Shown here: in pieces, positions 33,620 to 46,142 of the stretch
Layout: each line of letters opens with the position of its first letter
Numbering within the stretch: the stretch's first letter is position 1
Assembly (NCBI RefSeq): GCF_900291985.1
Contig: NZ_LT985980.1
Span: 1,248,001 to 1,312,000, forward strand
Length of the DNA stretch: 64,000 nt
Direction of reading: 5' to 3'
DNA from: Lysinibacillus timonensis
GTDB taxonomy: Bacteria > Bacillota > Bacilli > Bacillales_A > Planococcaceae
Position numbers and translations under genes: made by a program
The notes under the pieces: generated by a model
Database searches by the model: none
Told to the model about the DNA's origin: nothing
Seen by the model: only the letters and a program-made list of their open reading frames with translations

Positions 33620-34420
33620 TTAATTTTGCTCGTATGGCACCGGAACTTCTATAGATGGTTGGGCACCATCACCACCATTTGACCAAATATGTGGGACTGG
33701 GCTTTGTACAAGTCCGATTGCAACAGGAATATATTGTTCAACAGTTGCTGTTTTACTTGAAAACGGGACGATAATTTGCACATTCACTATTATGTGAATG
33801 CCTACTTCTACTTTGGCATTATTAATTCCGAATTCATCAATTTTAGTTACTACATCACTACTAACGTTTCCAATGATATGGAATCGTATTGGAATTTTAG
33901 GTCCTAAATTTCCTAGAATTGGTAGATTTAAAGCTTGCCCTAATGGAACGAAGAACACAATACCATCACCTGCTTCCATACTCCCAACATCATATTCGAC
34001 ATTTTCTAAGTCAGGTAACTGTGTAAGATCTCCTTCTTCTGCTTCCTGTAAGTTTTGTTTTACTAGAGCAACAATTTCTGCTCGCACCTTATTAATGATC
34101 TCCGTGTCAAATTTACTTGTCACCATTTCGTTAGAATTCGTTGGAACATTTTCAATGATTTCGTTCACGTCCATGACATTGTCAACTTTCGCACTAATCG
34201 CTCTACTAACGACATGGGAAGCAATTTTATACGTCTGAACTTCCGCATACTCTAAGTAGGTGGGTAGTAAGCGATCATTTATAAAAAGTAAAAACAATAT
34301 GACGCACGCGATGAAACTTATGAGGAAAATTGCTAAACGATTGGATTTTCCGAATTTCTTCGCATGATATTTTCGCTTAATTCCACGGGAAAACATTACA
34401 TTGGGTCGACGAGAAAACAA
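33620..34420 (-). CDS. yunB: Sporulation protein YunB
   Basis: 266 residues. A basic N terminus is followed by one membrane helix at about 28-48 and a large extracytoplasmic domain (DTEIINKVRAEIVALVKQNL, FFVPLGQALNLPIL, IRFHIIGNVSSDVV, VQIIVPFSSKTATVEQYIPV), matching YunB, which B. subtilis needs for full spore formation and which is made in the mother cell. TTG 34420 is chosen because AGGAGGAG lies seven bases upstream; ATG 34396 has no site. That ribosome binding site is itself the 3' arm of the hairpin terminating the upstream gene. Confidence 0.86.
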   Translation of the reverse strand: MFSRRPNVMFSRGIKRKYHAKKFGKSNRLAIFLISFIACVILFLLFINDRLLPTYLEYAEVQTYKIASHVVSRAISAKVDNVMDVNEIIENVPTNSNEMVTSKFDTEIINKVRAEIVALVKQNLQEAEEGDLTQLPDLENVEYDVGSMEAGDGIVFFVPLGQALNLPILGNLGPKIPIRFHIIGNVSSDVVTKIDEFGINNAKVEVGIHIIVNVQIIVPFSSKTATVEQYIPVAIGLVQSPVPHIWSNGGDGAQPSIEVPVPYEQN

Positions 34421-34464
34421 AAAAAATCTCCTCCTATTCTATAAATTTATGAACAGGAGGAGAT
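34419..34464 (-). terminator. Terminator of the HD-GYP gene overlapping the yunB ribosome binding site
   Basis: Perfect 10-bp stem (ATCTCCTCCT/AGGAGGAGAT on the minus strand) extended by TTC/GAA and an ATAAATTTAT core, followed by eight Ts. It begins two bases past the HD-GYP stop. The 3' arm AGGAGGAGA is the yunB Shine-Dalgarno, and the last T's form the TTG start. Confidence 0.85.
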
Positions 34465-34466
34465 AA

Positions 34467-35570
34467 CTATTCAACATGTAATATGTAATCAGGTTCAATA
34501 CTTTTAATACTTAAGTCAGGATGTTCTTCTAAATTAAGTATATACGTTGTTTTCAATATGGCATTTTGTTCCTCGAAAATTCGAAGATACGGGAGAGCAG
34601 AATGATTCATATTTTGTTTTGCGACAACCCCACGACGACCATCTGTTAATAATACAATGGATCCATTTGGATAATGAACGACACTACGTTTAAAAGCTTC
34701 AACCACACGAGCATCAAATATTGTGCCACTACCATTTTCAATTATTTTAATTCCTTCTAAAGGTAACATTTTATCGCGATAAACTCGATTTGATGTGACC
34801 GCATCAAATACATCAGCAACTGCAATAATTTTAGCATATGGATGAATTTCCTGATCCACTATACCACGAGGATATCCACTTCCATCAAGTCTTTCATGGT
34901 GTTGTAATGCACAATGTGCTACTAGTAAAGAAATGGAATGTAGATTTCTTAAAATATCGAACCCTAGTCGTGTATGTTGTTTCATTACTTCGAATTCTTC
35001 GTCAGTCAAACGACCAGGTTTCATTAATATATGAGAAGGTACTTGTAATTTACCAACATCATGTAACATTGCACCAATTCCAATTGTCCGTAATTCGTTA
35101 TGGCTATAACCTAATTCTCTTGCAATAGCTATGGAATATAGCGTTACTTGAAATGAATGTTGATATAAATACTCATCAAATAAGAAGGAATCCGTTAAAA
35201 CGGTTAATATTTCATTACTTGATAGAATTGTCTCTAGTAAATTATCAACTAGCTTCCCAATTTCGCCTGATTGTTTGTCTAAAATATAAGACGCATTTTT
35301 AGCGTCTACGCCCTTTAATTTTCGAAAAGATTCGGTAATTTTCTTTACAGCTTTAACCCTTTGTTCTGGAGAGACTATTTCTTTTACTTCAATTCCACTT
35401 GAGATTGTATCATCGATGTACACATATTTAATATTCAGTTGACGTAAACGATTAATCACTGGAATGGTAACAACTGCATCTTTTTGTAATAATGGAAGTC
35501 CAGCTTCATTCCAAATTGTTCTTGCTATCGTCATACCGGGTGCAAGTACATCAATTGTTATCAATCTCAT
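34467..35570 (-). CDS. HD-GYP domain protein (putative cyclic-di-nucleotide phosphodiesterase)
   Basis: 367 residues. The N-terminal part (about 1-110) is a DUF3391-like or uncharacterised region. The HD-GYP domain at about 125-320 shows QHSFQVTLYS, GAMLHDVGKLQVPSHIL, MKQHTRLGF, HHERLDGSGYP and VADVFDAVTSNRVYR, so metal ligands and the GYP signature are intact. Such enzymes usually hydrolyse cyclic di-GMP or similar signals. It has its own consensus promoter at 35614-35641. In B. subtilis this place between yunB and yunD is held by the short yunC, so this gene is a lineage-specific neighbour there. Confidence 0.88.
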   Translation of the reverse strand: MRLITIDVLAPGMTIARTIWNEAGLPLLQKDAVVTIPVINRLRQLNIKYVYIDDTISSGIEVKEIVSPEQRVKAVKKITESFRKLKGVDAKNASYILDKQSGEIGKLVDNLLETILSSNEILTVLTDSFLFDEYLYQHSFQVTLYSIAIARELGYSHNELRTIGIGAMLHDVGKLQVPSHILMKPGRLTDEEFEVMKQHTRLGFDILRNLHSISLLVAHCALQHHERLDGSGYPRGIVDQEIHPYAKIIAVADVFDAVTSNRVYRDKMLPLEGIKIIENGSGTIFDARVVEAFKRSVVHYPNGSIVLLTDGRRGVVAKQNMNHSALPYLRIFEEQNAILKTTYILNLEEHPDLSIKSIEPDYILHVE

Positions 35571-35613
35571 GTTAGTAATGCTCCAATCCTTTTAAAGCTG
35601 AATATTTTAATAT

Positions 35614-35641
35614 AATATAGGGTATCGCTATTATTTGTCAA
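35614..35641 (-). promoter_or_regulatory. Promoter of the HD-GYP gene
   Basis: Perfect -35 TTGACA (minus strand, 35636-35641) and -10 TATATT (35614-35619) with a 16-bp spacer. The -35 abuts the yunD stop codon. Confidence 0.75.
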
Positions 35642-37003
35642 TTAAAGATGTGTTTCTCCTAAATCGGCCAAAATGTCCCTTAAAAACATAGGTAAGTAAT
35701 ACTTCTTCTTAGCACTTTTAAAGGTCGGAAAGAAATATCCAAACGTAAACATATCTAAAGTCGCAAGGGTATACATCTTATTTAAATCCACTACTTGGTC
35801 ATTAATTAATAATTCACGTTTTTCATTCATTGTAAAATTATAAGTTAACATTTTTCCAAAGATCGATCCTCTAAATCCTAGTCCTTTAAGCTCCAGTAAA
35901 GGCCACTCTTCGTTTTTGGAGGCCAAAAGTACTTCTTTTAATTCTTTGCCACTTAATTCGACTACACAAGCGTTAATAGGGTGTGGTAGTATCTTGTGGA
36001 TATCGTATTTAGTCACAACCCCTTTTTTTAACCCGTTTAGGAAAATTCCTGCATTAAACATAGCACAATCCGCACCAGTAAAATCTAGTAAACACTTAGC
36101 AAACAATCTGGATATTTGTGAGTGATGGAACCATTCTCTATTGTAACTTCTGCTCGTTTGAAAAACGGGTACTTGTAATAATTCCTTCCCCTTTTTTGAA
36201 AGGTGCTCCACAAATTGACCTTCAAATTCTATTTCAGGTAGCAGTGCATTTTCTATTACAGATTCTTCTTTTTTTATAAGTAATCTTTTACTATGATCAT
36301 ACTCTAAAGTTAAATGTCCTGTATAAGCACCAAATTTTCCACAACCAGTTAATAAAACATTGTTAACAGTCTTTCCTGTTAACAATAAATGGTGTGTATG
36401 CGAGCCAAAAATAACATTAATTTCTGGGCATTCCATTGCAAGTAGTTCATCTTCTGAAATACCTAAATGTGATAAGCAGACAATGATATCTACATGACCA
36501 TGTAGTTCACTGACAATTTTTTTTATCGACTGTCTAGGTTCTTCAATATTCCAGTTAAGCTCTTCATAGAATGTCGTATATATAGCTGTTGCACCTACAA
36601 CACCGATTTTTGTTCCATATTTAGTCGTTAATATTGTATAGGGCTTAATCCAATTAGGGTTTTTCCCATTTTTCACACTTAAGTTAGCAACGACAACATC
36701 AAATTGCGCATTATCGTATAAATGATATAAATCATTAAATGATAATGTAATACCCTCATTATTACCTATAGTGACAACATCGTATTGTGCTTCATTTAAT
36801 AACTCAACATTGCCTCTACCAATAGTAGCTTCCGTATAGATATTCGAACGATCCAGATGGTCACCAATATCAATTAAAAAACTCGGCTCACCAAGTCTTG
36901 CATACGTTCTTCTTTGATCCCGTATGTAATGTTGCATGCGTGGCCAATATTCAAAATGACTATGTACATCGTTTGTATGAAAAATATGAATTGTTTCAAT
37001 CAT
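35642..37003 (-). CDS. yunD: Metallophosphatase/5'-nucleotidase family protein (YunD)
   Basis: 453 residues from ATG 37003, which follows GGTGG; the frame opens four codons earlier. Metal-binding motifs of the calcineurin-like phosphoesterase domain are FHTNDVHSH, DIGDHLD, TIGNNE, CLSHLG and FGSHTHH. The C-terminal 5'-nucleotidase domain contains CAMFNAGIFLNGLKKG. No signal peptide is visible, so it acts inside the cell, unlike the secreted UshA-type enzymes. It follows yunE by 27 bp and is likely co-transcribed with yunF and yunE. Confidence 0.88.
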   Translation of the reverse strand: MIETIHIFHTNDVHSHFEYWPRMQHYIRDQRRTYARLGEPSFLIDIGDHLDRSNIYTEATIGRGNVELLNEAQYDVVTIGNNEGITLSFNDLYHLYDNAQFDVVVANLSVKNGKNPNWIKPYTILTTKYGTKIGVVGATAIYTTFYEELNWNIEEPRQSIKKIVSELHGHVDIIVCLSHLGISEDELLAMECPEINVIFGSHTHHLLLTGKTVNNVLLTGCGKFGAYTGHLTLEYDHSKRLLIKKEESVIENALLPEIEFEGQFVEHLSKKGKELLQVPVFQTSRSYNREWFHHSQISRLFAKCLLDFTGADCAMFNAGIFLNGLKKGVVTKYDIHKILPHPINACVVELSGKELKEVLLASKNEEWPLLELKGLGFRGSIFGKMLTYNFTMNEKRELLINDQVVDLNKMYTLATLDMFTFGYFFPTFKSAKKKYYLPMFLRDILADLGETHL

Positions 37004-37042
37004 ACTGACCACCATCTTTCAAATCGTTTTTCTTCTATCTGA

Positions 37043-37864
37043 CTAAAAAAGTCCATCATATATAGATCGTATACCTAACAATAGTAAAATCATTCTTAAT
37101 GCAAATATTAGTGTTTCAGATTTCATTTTCTTATTCAACGTAGAACCTATTTGTGCACCAACAAATGCTCCAATGATGATAGGAATTGTATAAATCCACG
37201 GGACATTCCCTAACGAAATATGACTTGCAGAATTAACAAGTGATGATAAAAATACTAAAAACATCGATGTAGCGACAGCGACATGTGGTGGAAATCTAAA
37301 TAATAATAACATGGCAGGAACAATCATGGATCCTCCACCTATTCCAAACAATCCAGAGCAAAACCCTACAATGAAAGTAAACGCAATGGCAAACCAAATA
37401 GGATAGCCATATATGTATTCTACCCCATTAGAATCAATATAATTTCTTTTCATGCCATGCTGTACAAACCATTCAACTGGTTTAAGTTTGTCGCGCACTA
37501 ATAAAAGAATAGATAAAATAACTAATAATATCCCGAAATATAAATTAAAGGATGGAAGATTTAAATATTGATTTACCCAAGCACCTAGCATTGTTCCAGG
37601 AATACTTCCTACGAAAAAAATAAATCCACTTTTATAATCGACCGTTTTGGATTTCATATGTGCTAATGTTGATGATAATCCTGTAAAAATCATCATAATG
37701 ACAGATAGCCCTACTACAGTTTGTGGTGTTAAACTGGGAATATATCCAAGTGTAATACCTATAAATAGTGTTGCAGGAATTAAAATGACTCCTCCACCTA
37801 ACCCTACAAGAGACCCAATTATTCCCGAAGTTAGTGCTATGAGAGATAAAAGTACGTATGTCAT
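37043..37864 (-). CDS. yunE: TauE/SafE family anion exporter/permease (YunE)
   Basis: 273 residues with about eight membrane helices. The two repeats each carry the family's Gly-rich motif: GSLVGLGGGVILIPATL near residue 16 and GFCSGLFGIGGGSMIVPAML near 168. Family members move sulfite, organosulfonates or similar anions across the membrane; the substrate here is not known. The ATG overlaps the original yunF stop codon in an ATGA arrangement, so it was translationally coupled to yunF. Confidence 0.87.
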   Translation of the reverse strand: MTYVLLSLIALTSGIIGSLVGLGGGVILIPATLFIGITLGYIPSLTPQTVVGLSVIMMIFTGLSSTLAHMKSKTVDYKSGFIFFVGSIPGTMLGAWVNQYLNLPSFNLYFGILLVILSILLLVRDKLKPVEWFVQHGMKRNYIDSNGVEYIYGYPIWFAIAFTFIVGFCSGLFGIGGGSMIVPAMLLLFRFPPHVAVATSMFLVFLSSLVNSASHISLGNVPWIYTIPIIIGAFVGAQIGSTLNKKMKSETLIFALRMILLLLGIRSIYDGLF

Positions 37865-38724
37865 TCAAATTCCCCTTCAAACATATCTAATTGTTTTGGT
37901 GACAAGCCACTATATTCTATATTTAACATGCTCATTAATTGTTTTGCATTTTTCGCAGCATGGTGACCAGAATTGTTATTAAATAAAATTTAAACATCTT
38001 TTGATTGTTCTTTTAAACTTAAGACGACATTAGCAAGTTGTTGAAGTTCCTCATCACTATAATCGTATAAAAAACGAACTTCTCGCCAATTTTGATTATT
38101 TCCGACATTTCGCCATCCATGAATATTCCGACCATGAATTCGAAATAACACTTTCTCCTTTGACGTAGATTTCGTAACTAAAGGAATAGAACCGCTTCCT
38201 GCCTGGGGTTCGTCACATACTGAGTGAATGAGTTCATTTCTCTCCAAAAATTGTAACATTTCTTCTCTGTTTTTTCCTGTGTACCATGACTGATTTCGAA
38301 ATTCGATTGCTACTGGAAATTCCTTCAGTTGACTTTTGACATAACGAATATATGTTACATTTTTACCTTGGCAATCATACCAAGGAGGGAATTGTACAAG
38401 TACCATTCCGAGTTTCCCCTCGTCTTGAAAAGCTCTTGCACAAAATGTAAATGAATCAAACATATCGTTACGTGTTTCATAAGGCAGTTCATCGCGTAGA
38501 TGGCCCGTTATGCCTTGGTATGCTTTTAATACAAACTGAAAATTTTGAGGAGTTTCTGCACACCATTTTTTCACATTTTTCTCTGAAGGTATAGCGTAAA
38601 ATGATGTATCGACTTCAACGATTGGAAAGTGAGCACTATAATCAAACAGTCTATCTCTACTTGTCGATGTTTTACTATATATAGAAGGGTGATCTCCCCA
38701 GCCAGTCAAACCTACATATATCAA
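37861..38724 (-). pseudogene. yunF: yunF (DUF72) interrupted by an in-frame stop
   Basis: A DUF72/YunF-type TIM-barrel protein: YVGLTGWGDHPSIY at the N terminus, FVLKAYQGITGHLR, and AIEFRNQSWY. TTG 38724 follows AAGGAGGG at seven bases. Translation stops at TAA (37990-37992) after 244 residues. Past it the same frame stays open for 42 codons, reading ILFNNNSGHHAAKNAKQLMS and the normal family end, to TGA at 37861-37863, which overlaps the yunE start. The family has a Tyr where the TAA stands (VYILFNN), so a single change TAT/TAC to TAA explains it. The 244-residue product would lack the last barrel strand and is probably inactive. Confidence 0.88.
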
Positions 38725-38763
38725 AAAACACCCTCCTTTGTCTTTATTTATAATATCATACAT

Positions 38764-38950
38764 ACTTTATAGATTTTCACTTTTTAAGTGACATTATGTA
38801 TATAAGAACACTAGTTGTAATTGACTTACTTTTGTCTTTGAGTAAACTCAATTATGAAATTTACTTACTTATTGCTACTATTGGTGAACCGTTCATAATG
38901 AGAAAGGGCAGGTAGACTGCAGTTCTCATCATTACTAAAAAAACGGATAT
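38764..38950. other. Gene-free part of the yunF-sufB gap
   Basis: AT-rich, with no gene and no clear structure. The yunF promoter should lie here on the minus strand, but I see no strong element. Confidence 0.4.
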
Positions 38951-38982
38951 AAAAAGATCGAGTGAGATTCACTCGATCTTTT
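38951..38982 (-). terminator. Terminator of the suf operon
   Basis: Perfect 14-bp stem AAAAGATCGAGTGA/TCACTCGATCTTTT with a three-base loop; T5 follows on the minus strand. Confidence 0.88.
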
Positions 38983-39055
38983 GCAGGCCATTTATGGTAT
39001 TGGATTTCTCCAACCTCCACAAATTCTTAAATATGCAGGCACCCAATTATACTAC

Positions 39056-40453
39056 TTATCCGATTGAACCTTCCATTTCGAACTTGATTAAACGGTTCAT
39101 TTCAACCGCATATTCCATTGGAAGTTCTTTTGTAAATGGTTCGATGAAGCCCATCACGATCATTTCAGTAGCTTCTTGTTCTGAAATACCACGGCTCATT
39201 AAGTAGAATAATTGTTCTTCAGATACTTTTGAAACTTTTGCTTCGTGCTCTAAAGAAACGTTATCATTTAAAATTTCATTGTAAGGAATTGTATCAGATG
39301 TTGATTGGTTATCTAAAATTAACGTATCACATTCGATATTTGAACGTGCTCCAGTTGCTTTTTTACCAAATCTTACGATACCTCGGTACGTTACTTTACC
39401 GCCTTGTTTTGAAATAGATTTTGAAACGATTGTTGATGATGTGTTTGGTGCTAAGTGAATCATTTTCGCACCAGCATCTTGGTGTTGACCTTTACCTGCA
39501 ATTGCAATTGAAAGTGTCATACCACGAGCGCCTTCACCTTTAAGGATACATGCTGGATATTTCATCGTCAGTTTTGAACCGATGTTACCGTCAACCCATT
39601 CCATTGTTCCGTTTTCTTCAACAACTGTACGTTTTGTAACTAGGTTATAAACGTTGTTAGCCCAGTTTTGGATTGTTGTATAACGGCAATAAGCATCTTT
39701 CTTAACGATAATTTCAACAACTGCAGAGTGAAGTGAGCTAGTTGTATAAACTGGCGCTGTACATCCTTCAACATAGTGTACACTAGCACCTTCATCTACA
39801 ATGATTAATGTACGTTCGAATTGACCCATGTTTTCTGAGTTAATACGGAAGTAAGCTTGTAGAGGAGTATCTAATTTAACACCAGGTGGTACGTAGATGA
39901 ATGATCCCCCAGACCAAACAGCTGAGTTTAAAGCAGAAAATTTGTTGTCTGATGATGGAATAACAGTACCCCAATACTTTTTAAAGATATCTTCATTTTC
40001 TTTTAATGCAGAATCAGTATCTTTGAAAACAATCCCTAAATCTTCAAGGTCTTTTTTCATGTTGTGGTAAACAACTTCTGATTCGTACTGAGCTGATACA
40101 CCAGCTAAATATTTTTGTTCTGCTTCAGGAATACCTAATTTATCAAATGTTGCTTTGATTTCTTCAGGTACTTCATCCCAAGATTTTTGAGTTGCTTCAG
40201 ATGGTTTTACATAGTAAGTAATTTCATCGAAGTTTAATGCAGATAGGTCTCCACCCCATTGTGGCATTGGTTTTGAGTAAAAGATTTCTAACGCTTTTAA
40301 ACGATAGTTTAACATCCACTCAGGTTCATTTTTCATATTTGAAATTTCACGGACGATTTCTTCGGTTAATCCACGTTTTGAACGGAAAACTGAAACGTCC
40401 TTGTCATGGAAGCCATATTTGTAATCGCCAATTTCAGGCATTTGTTTAGCCAT
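39056..40453 (-). CDS. sufB: Fe-S cluster assembly scaffold SufB
   Basis: 465 residues. The SufBD beta-helix core is seen in [39 protein letters not shown] and [21 protein letters not shown]. SufB receives sulfur and assembles Fe-S clusters on the SufBC2D complex. It is the last gene of sufCDSUB and is followed by a strong terminator. GGAGGAG lies before the ATG. Confidence 0.96.
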   Translation of the reverse strand: MAKQMPEIGDYKYGFHDKDVSVFRSKRGLTEEIVREISNMKNEPEWMLNYRLKALEIFYSKPMPQWGGDLSALNFDEITYYVKPSEATQKSWDEVPEEIKATFDKLGIPEAEQKYLAGVSAQYESEVVYHNMKKDLEDLGIVFKDTDSALKENEDIFKKYWGTVIPSSDNKFSALNSAVWSGGSFIYVPPGVKLDTPLQAYFRINSENMGQFERTLIIVDEGASVHYVEGCTAPVYTTSSLHSAVVEIIVKKDAYCRYTTIQNWANNVYNLVTKRTVVEENGTMEWVDGNIGSKLTMKYPACILKGEGARGMTLSIAIAGKGQHQDAGAKMIHLAPNTSSTIVSKSISKQGGKVTYRGIVRFGKKATGARSNIECDTLILDNQSTSDTIPYNEILNDNVSLEHEAKVSKVSEEQLFYLMSRGISEQEATEMIVMGFIEPFTKELPMEYAVEMNRLIKFEMEGSIG

Positions 40454-40475
40454 TTTTTTCTCCTCCGTCCAAACT

Positions 40476-43439
<2,964 letters not shown>

Positions 43440-43458
43440 TTTGATTCGTCCTCCTCTA

Positions 43459-44244
43459 TTATGCTTCTTCTGATGCTACTGCGTCTGTATCTTCAATTCC
43501 TAGTTCTTTTTTAATCCAATCATAACCTTCAGCTTCTAGACGCTCGGCTAATTCAGGACCACCTGATTTTACAACGCGTCCTTGCATCATTACGTGTACG
43601 TGATCTGGTGTGATGTAGTTTAGTAAACGTTGGTAGTGAGTAATTGCTAAACAGCCAAACCCTTCTCCGCGCATTTCATTAATACCTTTTGCAACTACTT
43701 TTAAAGCATCGATATCAAGACCAGAGTCGATTTCATCAAGAATAGCAAATGTCGGTTTAATCATCATTAATTGAAGGATTTCATTACGTTTCTTTTCCCC
43801 ACCAGAGAAACCTTCATTTAAATAACGTTGAGCCATATCTTGGTCCATATTTAAGAAATCCATCGTTTTATCTAACTCACGGATGAATTTCATTAAAGAA
43901 ATTTCATCGCCTTCTTCGCGGCGAGCATTGATAGCCGAACGAATAAAGTCAGCATTTGTTACACCAGAAATCTCAGAAGGATATTGCATAGCTAAGAACA
44001 GACCAGCTTTTGCTCTCTCGTCTACTTCCATCTCTAATACGTTTTCTCCATCTATTTCAATTGTTCCTTGAGTAACTTCATATTTTGGATGTCCCATAAT
44101 AGCAGAAGCTAACGTTGATTTACCAGTACCATTAGGACCCATGATTGCGTGAATTTCATTTGTATTAATTGTTAGGTTTACACCTTTTAAAATTTCTTTG
44201 TCTTCAATTGATACATGAAGATCTTTAATTACTAGTGTAGACAT
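43459..44244 (-). CDS. sufC: Fe-S assembly ATPase SufC
   Basis: 261 residues from ATG 44244, six bases after GGAGGG; the open frame begins at 44283. The ABC ATPase has Walker A GPNGTGKST, signature FSGGEKKR and Walker B AILDEIDSGLD, with the SufC-typical MQYPSEISGV insert. It powers the SufB-SufD scaffold. It is the first gene of the operon. Confidence 0.96.
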   Translation of the reverse strand: MSTLVIKDLHVSIEDKEILKGVNLTINTNEIHAIMGPNGTGKSTLASAIMGHPKYEVTQGTIEIDGENVLEMEVDERAKAGLFLAMQYPSEISGVTNADFIRSAINARREEGDEISLMKFIRELDKTMDFLNMDQDMAQRYLNEGFSGGEKKRNEILQLMMIKPTFAILDEIDSGLDIDALKVVAKGINEMRGEGFGCLAITHYQRLLNYITPDHVHVMMQGRVVKSGGPELAERLEAEGYDWIKKELGIEDTDAVASEEA

Positions 44245-44283
44245 TATTTTCCCTCCGTATTGTACATTGAATGGTAAAACCAT

Positions 44284-44596
44284 TTCTAATTTATTATCAT
44301 TCTAATCTTAACCGAAAACTATCTACCATGCAAAACATTTATTCAACAATCAAAATGAATCGACTAATACCAAGAAAATAAGGTAAATGATCATTGTTTT
44401 TTGTTTTTCAGAAAAAGTAATGCAGTTAAAAAGTGGAACTAATTATTTTCAATAAATGTTTTCTAATTGAGAATGCCTTTCACTCTATAATTTAGTAATA
44501 CAAAAAATCTTTTTCTTCTCTTTTGCACAATATATATATTATACCCTAATTGTACGTTTAATTATCATGAACTGCTTACATACAGAACTACACATG
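44284..44596. other. Gene-free suf upstream region
   Basis: No gene. On the minus strand a weak promoter-like pair, TTGCAT and TAAGAT with a 17-bp spacer, lies near 44308-44332 and could serve sufC. The remainder is AT-rich, with no clear Fur-like dyad. Confidence 0.35.
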
Positions 44597-44639
44597 AAAA
44601 AAGAGCTATTTTTGAGAAAAACCTGTCAAAAATAGCCCT
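44597..44639 (-). terminator. Terminator of the glutamate synthase operon
   Basis: 13-bp stem GGGCTATTTTTGA/TCAAAAATAGCTC on the minus strand with TTTTTTC, just past the small-subunit stop. Confidence 0.87.
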
Positions 44640-44645
44640 TTCATT

Positions 44646-46127
44646 TTATTTTGCTACAACATCAGCTAATAAATAATCATGTACATTTGCGGCAACTCCG
44701 CGTCCTTCTTTAATTGCCCAGACGACTAAGCTCTGACCACGTCTAGCATCTCCAGCAGCATATACACCTGGTATATTTGTTTCAAAATTTCTAACCGTTG
44801 CTTTAATTCGATTATTTAATACCGTTACACCAAATTGTTCCGGTAGTGATTTTTCAACACCTTCAAAGCCGATTGCTACGAATACCGCTTGTGCTGGCCA
44901 AACTTTTTCTGTTCCAGGAATTTCTTTAAAGAAATGAAAACCATCCTCGCCTAAAATTTTCTCCATTTGAATTGTATGAAGTTCTTTCACATGACCATTT
45001 TTATCTGCAATGATTTTTTGTGTTTGAATGCAATACTCACGTGGATCTTCTCCCTGAACAGCACTCACTTCCTCATAAGCATAATCTAGCTTATAAACAT
45101 TCGGATCTTGTGGCCAAGGTGTATCATCTGTTCTACTAGTTGGTAATTGTGGATGTTTCCCAAATTGATAAACCGATCTAGCTTTCTGACGAATTGCTGT
45201 CGCAACACAATCTGCACCCGTATCACCACCACCAATGACAATGACATCTTTTCCTTTTACATTCATGCTAAGCCCATCTTTAAAGTTAGAATCTAGTAAA
45301 CTTTTCGTTACACTTGTTAAGTAATCCATAGCAAGATGAACGCCATTAGATTCACTTCCTTCAATACGAAGCTCACGTTGTTTTTGTGCTCCTGTACAAA
45401 GAATAACTGCATCATATTGTGCTTTTAAATCTTCTGCTTGAATATCTTTGCCAATTTCCGTATTTAAGACAAAATCGATTCCTTCTTGACGAAGAAGATT
45501 TATACGGCGTTCAATCACGTCTTTTTCAAGTTTCATATTCGGAATTCCATACATTAACAAACCACCTGGTCTATCTGCACGCTCATATACGGTAACGGTA
45601 TGACCAAGTTGGTTCAACTGGTCAGCTGCTGCTAGCCCAGCTGGACCTGAACCAACTATAGCCACTTTTTTACCAGAACGTTTTGCAGGAATTCTTGGTG
45701 TAATCCAATTATTTTCAAACCCTTTATCAATAATAGAACGTTCAATTGATTTAATCGCTACCGCTGGGTCAGTTATTGCCAATGTACACGATGCTTCACA
45801 AGGTGCTGGACAGACACGTCCTGTAAATTCAGGAAAATTATTTGTCATATGAAGCCGTTGCAATGCTTCTTTCCATTGACCTTTATATACAAGATCATTC
45901 CATTCAGGTATCACATTTTGAATCGGACATCCAGCAGCAGTTCCACGAATCTCTATACCCATATGACAAAATGGTGTACCACAATCCATACAACGAGCAC
46001 CCTGTGTTTGTAATGTTTCATCTGACAGTCTTGTTGCATATTCGTTCCAATTTTTAATACGATCAGCAGGAGACTGTTCTTTCAGTTTTTCTCTTTTAAA
46101 TTCCATGAATCCAGTAGGTTTTCCCAT
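44646..46127 (-). CDS. gltD: Glutamate synthase small subunit
   Basis: 493 residues. The N-terminal Fe-S part has CMDCGTPFC, CPIQN and CPAPCEASC; the FAD fold starts at GSGPAGLAAADQL and the NADPH fold at GGGDTGADCVATA. It oxidises NADPH and feeds electrons to the large subunit, which makes glutamate from glutamine and 2-oxoglutarate. In B. subtilis naming it is GltB. It follows the large subunit by 15 bp. Confidence 0.95.
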   Translation of the reverse strand: MGKPTGFMEFKREKLKEQSPADRIKNWNEYATRLSDETLQTQGARCMDCGTPFCHMGIEIRGTAAGCPIQNVIPEWNDLVYKGQWKEALQRLHMTNNFPEFTGRVCPAPCEASCTLAITDPAVAIKSIERSIIDKGFENNWITPRIPAKRSGKKVAIVGSGPAGLAAADQLNQLGHTVTVYERADRPGGLLMYGIPNMKLEKDVIERRINLLRQEGIDFVLNTEIGKDIQAEDLKAQYDAVILCTGAQKQRELRIEGSESNGVHLAMDYLTSVTKSLLDSNFKDGLSMNVKGKDVIVIGGGDTGADCVATAIRQKARSVYQFGKHPQLPTSRTDDTPWPQDPNVYKLDYAYEEVSAVQGEDPREYCIQTQKIIADKNGHVKELHTIQMEKILGEDGFHFFKEIPGTEKVWPAQAVFVAIGFEGVEKSLPEQFGVTVLNNRIKATVRNFETNIPGVYAAGDARRGQSLVVWAIKEGRGVAANVHDYLLADVVAK

Positions 46128-46142
46128 GCTAGAACCCCCCCT

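Noticed and set aside
33798-34238. 146-residue open frame opposite yunB
   Set aside because: Antisense shadow; yunB has the family match and the ribosome binding site.
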